A stretch of DNA of 18,529 nt, taken from Comamonadaceae bacterium. Its GTDB lineage: Bacteria > Pseudomonadota > Gammaproteobacteria > Burkholderiales > Burkholderiaceae_C. The stretch spans positions 1-18,529 of the forward strand of contig JAHEBY010000010.1 of NCBI GenBank assembly GCA_024642025.1, written 5' to 3'. Below the pieces are notes generated by a model that saw only the letters and a list, made by a program, of their open reading frames with translations, was not told the DNA's origin and made no database searches. Positions 14,225 to 18,529 of the stretch are shown in pieces (position 1 is the first letter of the stretch; the number at the start of each line of letters is the position of its first letter). Position numbers and translations under genes: made by a program.

Positions 14225-15010
14225 TCAAAGTCGCTTGGACAACAGGCTGACATAGTCGTGATGCTGGGTATTGACGGTCGACACACGGTACTCCACAGGT
14301 TTGTCACCAAAGGTGAGTGCGACCCGATGCACCTCAATAGCAGGCGTACCGACGGGCAAACCCAGCATGCGCGCGGTATGGCGGGTTGTGCCGGCCGCAC
14401 GGGCGCGCTCTTGTGCGCGCAGCACGGTAATGCCAAACTCGCTTTGGTATAGGGCGTAGATCGTGCTCGGTCGGTCAAGCAACCGCTTCTCCGTCAGCCC
14501 TTTGAATAAAACGGATGAAATCACGATGTGATCGTGAGCCACCAGATGCCCGTCCAGTTTCAGGCGATTGTCGATCCGATAAACCGGATCACCTGCCCTG
14601 ATCCACAATACTGCGGCCTCAATCAGCGTGGCTTTGTCTTTGTCAAAACCCATACATTCCACAACGGGGTAATGACTGACTGGCATACGGTCCGAATCAA
14701 GCGGGTCCGGGCGCGGCTCGACGTGAAAAAAGTGAAACAGAAATCGGTCATGCGTATGGGTTGCGACAGTTGTGCCTTTCCCTTGCCTTCTCACCAGCAC
14801 GTGTTCATGGACGAGCTCGTCAGTTGCCCTTCGCAACGTTCCTACGCTTACCTCCAGCGCAGCGGCGAGCACCGTCTCATTGGGCAAAACCTTCCCGGGA
14901 CCACACCGGCCAGTTTCAATCGATCGCAACAGTTCGCGCTTGACCTGTCGGTACAAGGGAACCTCGCCAGTGGCAGTGACAGGAACCAGTCCCAAGGCAT
15001 CTATGTTCAT
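14225..15010 (-). CDS. GntR family transcriptional regulator (HutC/UTRA subfamily)
   Basis: A 261-residue regulator. The N-terminal winged helix (about residues 17-83) contains LPNETVLAAALEVSVGTLRRATDELV and the RRQGKGTTVA wing typical of GntR proteins. Residues about 100-250 form a UTRA effector domain, which usually binds a small sugar- or acid-like ligand. The ATG at 15010 is preferred over a TTG at 15016; AGAGGA lies 8 bp upstream. It is divergent from the UxaA-family lyase genes, with nested palindromes between them that overlap the lyase promoter. Substrate-relieved repression of the lyase and transporter is the natural inference. Confidence 0.9.
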   Translation of the reverse strand: MNIDALGLVPVTATGEVPLYRQVKRELLRSIETGRCGPGKVLPNETVLAAALEVSVGTLRRATDELVHEHVLVRRQGKGTTVATHTHDRFLFHFFHVEPRPDPLDSDRMPVSHYPVVECMGFDKDKATLIEAAVLWIRAGDPVYRIDNRLKLDGHLVAHDHIVISSVLFKGLTEKRLLDRPSTIYALYQSEFGITVLRAQERARAAGTTRHTARMLGLPVGTPAIEVHRVALTFGDKPVEYRVSTVNTQHHDYVSLLSKRL

Positions 15011-15034
15011 CGTCAATCCTCTTCACATCGAGCT

Positions 15035-15050
15035 TTGAATATACATTCAA
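15035..15050. promoter_or_regulatory. Inverted repeat upstream of the lyase operon, candidate GntR operator 1
   Basis: TTGAAT-ATAC-ATTCAA has perfect 6-base arms around a 4-base spacer. It overlaps the next palindrome by four bases and lies just upstream of the divergent GntR start, so it could serve autorepression. Confidence 0.45.
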
Positions 15051-15068
15051 GTCATCCATATGACTTGA
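15047..15068. promoter_or_regulatory. 22-bp inverted repeat abutting the -35 box, candidate GntR operator 2
   Basis: TCAAGTCAT-CCAT-ATGACTTGA has perfect 9-base arms around a 4-base spacer and ends one base before the -35 hexamer TTGACA (15069-15074). A repressor bound here would block RNA polymerase. Its location between the GntR gene and the lyase genes supports an operator role. Confidence 0.6.
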
Positions 15069-15096
15069 TTGACAAGCATTTGAAGGCCACTAAACT
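15069..15096 (+). promoter_or_regulatory. Sigma-70-type promoter for the UxaA-family lyase genes
   Basis: A consensus -35 TTGACA (15069-15074) is separated by 16 bp from a -10-like TAAACT (15091-15096). The lyase small-subunit ATG follows 35 bp later, with AGAAAGG as ribosome-binding site. The inverted repeats immediately upstream suggest repression by the divergent GntR protein. Confidence 0.6.
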
Positions 15097-15131
15097 GAGC
15101 TTTTTTCAAACTGAACCAGAAAGGCGCTTCG

Positions 15132-15413
15132 ATGATTCACTTTGTATTACATGATGCCAAAGACACGGTCGCCGTGATTGTGGTCGAGGGTGTCAAATCC
15201 GGAACCGACATGACCGGCTGGATCATGGACGAAGATCGCATGATCAACGTCCAGGCGCAACAAGACATTCCGATCGGCCACAAAGTGGCACTAAAGGACA
15301 TGGCTGTCGGAGACACCATTCTCAAATACGGCATCGACATGGGTAAGGTCGTCGCGCCCATAAAAGCCGGACAGCACGCCCACGTACACAACATCAAGAC
15401 CAAGCGCTGGTAA
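15132..15413 (+). CDS. UxaA-family lyase small subunit (SAF domain), SuyA-like
   Basis: A 93-residue protein consisting of one SAF/UxaA N-terminal domain: GWIMDEDRMINVQAQQDIPIGHKVAL, then VGDTILKYG and the ending HAHVHNIKTKRW. In altronate and galactarate dehydratases this domain is fused to or paired with the large catalytic domain. Here it is a separate subunit, as in sulfolactate sulfo-lyase SuyAB, where the alpha subunit is similarly small. The closing KTKRW differs from the HNTRT- and HNCRL-type endings I recall for UxaA and GarD. It starts after AGAAAGG, and the large subunit follows 27 bp later. The lyase role is solid; the sulfolactate substrate is inferred. Confidence 0.85.
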   Translation: MIHFVLHDAKDTVAVIVVEGVKSGTDMTGWIMDEDRMINVQAQQDIPIGHKVALKDMAVGDTILKYGIDMGKVVAPIKAGQHAHVHNIKTKRW

Positions 15414-15440
15414 TACCTCGTCAACGATCAAGGAACAAAC

Positions 15441-16616
15441 ATGACAGTCATCGACAAAAACACCACCTTCCTCGGCTACCGTCGCGAAAACGGTCGCGTG
15501 GGCATTCGCAACCACGTCATCATCCTGCCTTTGGATGACCTCTCCAATTCTGCCGCGGAAGCAGTCGCGCACAACATCAAGGGCGCCATGGCGATCCCGC
15601 ATCCTTACGGTCGCCTGCAGTTCGGCGCTGACCTCGACCTACACTTTCGCACGCTCATCGGCGCAGGTTGCAACCCGAATGTGGCCGCCGTCGTCGTCAT
15701 TGGCATTGAAGACGGCTGGACACAAAAGGTAGTTGACGGAATCAAGACAACTGGCAAACCCGTGGTTGGCTTTGGCATCGAAGGTCACGGCGACCACGAC
15801 ACCATTCTGCGTGCCAGCAAGGCCGCCCGCGAATATGTCCAATGGGCCAGCGAGAAGCAACGTGAAAGCTGCCCCATTTCCGAACTGTGGGTGTCCACAA
15901 AATGCGGCGAGTCCGACACGACCTCCGGCTGCGGCGCCAATCCCACCGTGGGTAATGCGTTTGACAAGCTGCACCCGCTGGGCAACTACCTTTGCTTTGG
16001 CGAGACCTCGGAGATCACTGGCGGTGAGCAAATCGTAGCGCAGCGCTGCGCCACACCAGAGGTCAGGGAACAGTTCATGTTTATGTTCAACCGGTATCAG
16101 GACATGATCAACCGCCACAAGACAAGCGACCTGTCGGACAGCCAGCCCACCAAGGGCAATATTGCAGGCGGATTGACCACGATTGAAGAAAAGGCACTGG
16201 GCAATATCCAGAAGATTGGCAAGAAGTGCACGGTTGATGGCGTCATTGACAAGGCAGAAGTGCCAACCCATCCAGGCCTGTGGTTCATGGACTCGTCCAG
16301 CGCTGCAGCGGAGATGGTGACCTTGTGCGCCGCCTCGGGCTACGCCATCCACTTCTTCCCTACCGGGCAGGGCAATGTTATTGGCAACCCGATCGTACCG
16401 GTCATCAAAATCTGCGCAAACCCGCGCACGGTGCGATTGATGAGCGAGCACGTGGATGTGGATTCTTCAGGTCTATTGCAGCGTGAGGTCACTCTGGATC
16501 AAGTCGGCGACAAATTGCTCGAGTGCATGCTCAGAACCGCCAACGGGCGTTTGACCGCAGCCGAGGCCCTGGGCCACCGCGAGTTTGTGCTAACGCGCTT
16601 GTTTGAAAGTGCTTGA
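15441..16616 (+). CDS. UxaA-family lyase large subunit, probable (2R)-sulfolactate sulfo-lyase beta (SuyB-like)
   Basis: A 391-residue large subunit of the altronate/galactarate dehydratase family. It opens with FLGYRRENGRVGIRNHVIILP, the family's N-terminal signature, and has the central STKCGESDTTSGCGANPTVGNAFD motif and a C-terminal MDSSSAAAEMVTLCAASG and FPTGQGNVIGNPIVPVIKICANP region that forms the rest of the active site. Altronate and galactarate enzymes usually read CGGSDxxSGxTANPA in the central motif; the variant here fits SuyB-type proteins as I remember them. SuyAB releases sulfite from (R)-sulfolactate to give pyruvate. A sugar-acid dehydratase is the alternative. The linked TTT transporter and UTRA regulator suit either anionic substrate. 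AAGGA precedes the ATG. Confidence 0.85.
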   Translation: MTVIDKNTTFLGYRRENGRVGIRNHVIILPLDDLSNSAAEAVAHNIKGAMAIPHPYGRLQFGADLDLHFRTLIGAGCNPNVAAVVVIGIEDGWTQKVVDGIKTTGKPVVGFGIEGHGDHDTILRASKAAREYVQWASEKQRESCPISELWVSTKCGESDTTSGCGANPTVGNAFDKLHPLGNYLCFGETSEITGGEQIVAQRCATPEVREQFMFMFNRYQDMINRHKTSDLSDSQPTKGNIAGGLTTIEEKALGNIQKIGKKCTVDGVIDKAEVPTHPGLWFMDSSSAAAEMVTLCAASGYAIHFFPTGQGNVIGNPIVPVIKICANPRTVRLMSEHVDVDSSGLLQREVTLDQVGDKLLECMLRTANGRLTAAEALGHREFVLTRLFESA

Positions 16617-16639
16617 CAAAAACGTACCTGACATAAGAT
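16613..16639 (+). promoter_or_regulatory. Candidate promoter for the TTT transporter genes
   Basis: A consensus -35 TTGACA (16613-16618) overlaps the stop codon of the lyase large subunit, and TAAGAT (16634-16639) could be the -10. The 15-bp spacer is shorter than optimal. The following 109 bp to the tctC ATG hold only weak GC inverted repeats (GCGGTGACGCCGC region) and no clear terminator. Confidence 0.35.
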
Positions 16640-16748
16640 AAGGCAAATGTACCGTGCACACTCAAGCGGCAGCTTAGGTGTTGCGCGGTGACGCCGCAAG
16701 GTTTGGTCCATAGCCAGCCTGATGACTAACCTGATAAGGAGACTCAAC

Positions 16749-17705
16749 ATGACACTGCCTCTACGCTCTACTTGCATCGCCGCTGCCTTGGCGCTTGCCA
16801 CTTCGTTTTCGATAGCTGCCGGCTTCCCGGAAAAGACCATCAATTACGTCATCCCGTTCGGCCCGGGTGGTGAATCTGACGTTTCCGCACGGCTGCAGGA
16901 GCCTGTATTTAAGAAGCTTACGGGTCAGAGCCTTGCCATACAGTACAAAGCGGGGGCTGGCGGCGCAGCCGGGTGGTCACAGCTCAATACCATGGCCGGT
17001 GACGGCTATACAGTCATGGGCACCAATCTGCCGCATATCGTGCTGCAGCCATTGGAAAAGGATGTTGGTTACAAGACTGACGACATCACGACGGTGTTCT
17101 GGTTCCATTACACACCTGACGCCTTGATGGTTCCGGCTGACAGCCCCATCAAGAACCTGAAGGACTTCGTTGAGGCCGCAAAAAAAGCGCCCGGAGCAAC
17201 AACCTTGTCGGGGTCAGGCACTAATTCTGCCAACCACCTGGCGCAGCGTCAGTTCGACAAGATGGCGGGGATCAAGACAACCTATGTCCCGTTCGGGGGC
17301 ACGGGCCCGTCCAATACCGCGCTGTTGGGCAAACAGGTCTCCGGAAGCTGGGGATATACAACTGTCCAGATGCAGCTCGGTGCGCAAGTGCGATGCCTCG
17401 CTGTAGCCATGGAGAAGCGGCACCCAAAGCTGCCTGACTGCCCGACTTTCAAGGAACAAGGTTATAACCTCGTGGGTGGAGCCTATAGGGGCGTTGCAGT
17501 CCCCAAATCCACCCCTGCTGACGTGCAGGCCAAACTTGCAGACATCCTGGCGAAAGTCAACGCAGATCCAGAATTCATTCGCAAGATGGAGGAAGGTGGC
17601 TTTGCGTTACTCAACGTCGGCCCAGCCCAGATGGGCGCTTTTATGGCCGAAGTGAAAGATCGCTACGAGAGCCTGGCCAAGGAAATGGGTATCGTAAAGA
17701 AATAA
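16749..17705 (+). CDS. tctC: TTT transporter substrate-binding protein (TctC/Bug family)
   Basis: A 318-residue periplasmic binding protein of the Bug family. A signal peptide (MTLPLRSTCIAAALALATSFSIAA) precedes the mature start GFPEKTINYVIPFGPGGESD, where the family's first ligand loop lies. Further family landmarks are KAGAGGAAG, VMGTNLPH, LSGSGTNSANH, YVPFGGTGPSNTALLG and a C-terminal DRYESLAKEMGIVKK. Bug proteins bind carboxylates or similar anions for a tripartite tricarboxylate transporter. The ATG at 16749 has AAGGAGA 6 bp upstream, better than the GTG or ATG codons before it. The neighbouring lyase suggests the ligand is its substrate, possibly sulfolactate. A tctA-like gene follows after 68 bp. 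Confidence 0.9.
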   Translation: MTLPLRSTCIAAALALATSFSIAAGFPEKTINYVIPFGPGGESDVSARLQEPVFKKLTGQSLAIQYKAGAGGAAGWSQLNTMAGDGYTVMGTNLPHIVLQPLEKDVGYKTDDITTVFWFHYTPDALMVPADSPIKNLKDFVEAAKKAPGATTLSGSGTNSANHLAQRQFDKMAGIKTTYVPFGGTGPSNTALLGKQVSGSWGYTTVQMQLGAQVRCLAVAMEKRHPKLPDCPTFKEQGYNLVGGAYRGVAVPKSTPADVQAKLADILAKVNADPEFIRKMEEGGFALLNVGPAQMGAFMAEVKDRYESLAKEMGIVKK

Positions 17706-17773
17706 TCGCAAAACCAGTTCAACGGGTGAATTTCGCAGGGAGTTGCGATTGACATATTGCCAGTCGGCCTTTC

Positions 17774-18529
17774 ATGGGTAGCGTTGAATACCTGCTGGCG
17801 GCGCTGACGCCACTGAACTTGCTTCTGGCGCTTGGGGGCGTCGTTGCAGGCACGGTAATTGGCGCCCTGCCCGGACTGACAGCCACCATGGCGGTGGCAG
17901 TTTTGGTGCCTTTCACGTTCACCATGGCCCCCGCTGCGGCGTTAATCGCGCTCGGCGCGATTTACACGGGGGCCATTTACGGCGGTGCCTACGCTGCGAT
18001 TCTGCTCAACACACCGGGCACACCTTCGTCGATCGCGACAACATTTGACGGTTATCCGATGGCGCGGAAGGGACACGGCGATTTGGCGCTCACCCTGGCA
18101 TGCCTGGCGTCAGTCTTCGGAGGATTGGTTGGTGCAGGCTTCCTGTTGATCCTGGCGCCGCCAATGGCCACAGTAGCGCTGAAGTTCGGTCCGGTTGAAT
18201 ATTTTTGGCTAGGCCTGTTCGGCCTGACCTTGATCGCCTCACTCGGCGAAGGCAGCACCATTAAAGGTTTGATTGGTGGTGGCATCGGCTTGTTGCTATC
18301 GATGGTTGGCGTGGCCGAAGTAGGTGGTGACATTCGCTACGTTGGTGATTTTAAACCGCTACTGGGAGGGATTGATGTCGTAGCGGCGCTGATCGGCCTG
18401 TATTGCATCCCAGTCCTGATTGACCTGGTGGCCACTCCCGTTGCGCATTTGGAAACGGGTAGCCGGGTGGCGAGCTTTCGGTTACCCGAGGCTATAGCCA
18501 TCCTCAAACGTTCGAAATTCAATTTGACG
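17774..18529 (+). CDS. tctA: TTT transporter large permease subunit (TctA), N-terminal 252 residues (cut by window edge)
   Basis: An open frame of 252 codons running off the window end. It encodes successive membrane helices with TctA signatures: GTVIGALPGLTATMAVAVLVPFT near the N-terminus, GAIYTGAIYGGAYAAILLN, then the hallmark NTPGTPSSIATTFDGYPMA at about residues 78-96. Further hydrophobic segments follow to the edge. Full-length TctA is about 500 residues, so roughly half is present. The ATG at 17774 is the only ATG in a suitable position, but it lacks a close ribosome-binding site; AGGGAG at 17737-17742 is 31 bp away, and an in-frame TGA at 17750 limits upstream extension. No tctB lies between tctC and tctA; it may be downstream. 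Confidence 0.9.
   Translation, partial: MGSVEYLLAALTPLNLLLALGGVVAGTVIGALPGLTATMAVAVLVPFTFTMAPAAALIALGAIYTGAIYGGAYAAILLNTPGTPSSIATTFDGYPMARKGHGDLALTLACLASVFGGLVGAGFLLILAPPMATVALKFGPVEYFWLGLFGLTLIASLGEGSTIKGLIGGGIGLLLSMVGVAEVGGDIRYVGDFKPLLGGIDVVAALIGLYCIPVLIDLVATPVAHLETGSRVASFRLPEAIAILKRSKFNLT

Noticed and set aside
16670..16705. GC inverted repeats upstream of tctC as a terminator
   Set aside because: The arms are only four to five bases and no T-run follows, so there is no support for a rho-independent terminator.
16951..16958. A fifth CGGGGGCT, in tctC
   Set aside because: No ATAGCY lies 16 bases upstream, and the bases encode the conserved KAGAGGAAG loop of Bug proteins, so it is coding coincidence.

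Overview
The window looks like chromosomal DNA of a beta-proteobacterium of the order Burkholderiales, most likely family Comamonadaceae (a Rhodoferax- or Polaromonas-like organism). The reasons are moderately high GC, densely packed genes, a Bug-type tripartite tricarboxylate (TTT) uptake system, and a short repeat resembling one I remember from Comamonadaceae genomes. There is no rRNA, tRNA, CRISPR array, insertion sequence or phage gene. The genus is inferred from overall character, not from a search.

Region 1 (1-1253) is a divergent pair: a truncated pirin gene on the minus strand and a YhaJ-like LysR regulator on the plus strand, with a perfect 15-bp palindrome between them. Region 2 (1323-5553) holds a renalase-like FAD protein followed by a run rich in RNA-modification genes: gluQ (glutamyl-queuosine on tRNA-Asp), a PilZ protein, trmB (tRNA m7G46) and an RluA-family pseudouridine synthase. 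Region 3 (5575-7828, minus strand) has a Lon-substrate-binding-domain protein, a membrane-anchored lipase-like hydrolase and a secreted DUF2059 protein.

Region 4 (7938-14220, plus strand) is the most unusual part. It is a probable six-gene transcription unit: a YnjD-type ABC ATPase, a YnjF-type CDP-alcohol phosphatidyltransferase, a TVP38/SNARE-associated membrane domain fused to a dihydrolipoamide-dehydrogenase-like flavoprotein, a secreted DUF547 protein, a secreted DUF3047 protein, and an NDH-2/SelD-type flavoprotein whose cofactor motifs are degenerate. It resembles the Escherichia coli ynj locus, but the solute-binding protein and permease (YnjB, YnjC) are absent next to the ATPase. I infer a membrane-lipid or redox function of unknown chemistry.

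Region 5 (14225-18529) is a catabolic locus. A GntR/UTRA repressor is divergent from a two-subunit UxaA-family lyase, followed by a TTT substrate-binding protein and the start of the large TTT permease. Subunit sizes and motifs fit a sulfolactate sulfo-lyase (SuyAB) with a sulfolactate transporter. A sugar-acid dehydratase is the alternative. Nested palindromes cover the -35 region of the lyase promoter.

Across the window, four coding sequences (gluQ, trmB, the ynjF homologue and the DUF547 gene) carry copies of one short repeat, ATAGCY-N16-CGGGGGCT. It is always in frame, and the three forward copies are read in the same frame. In gluQ and trmB it appears to add a loop. In the DUF547 gene it encodes most of the hydrophobic core of the signal peptide.
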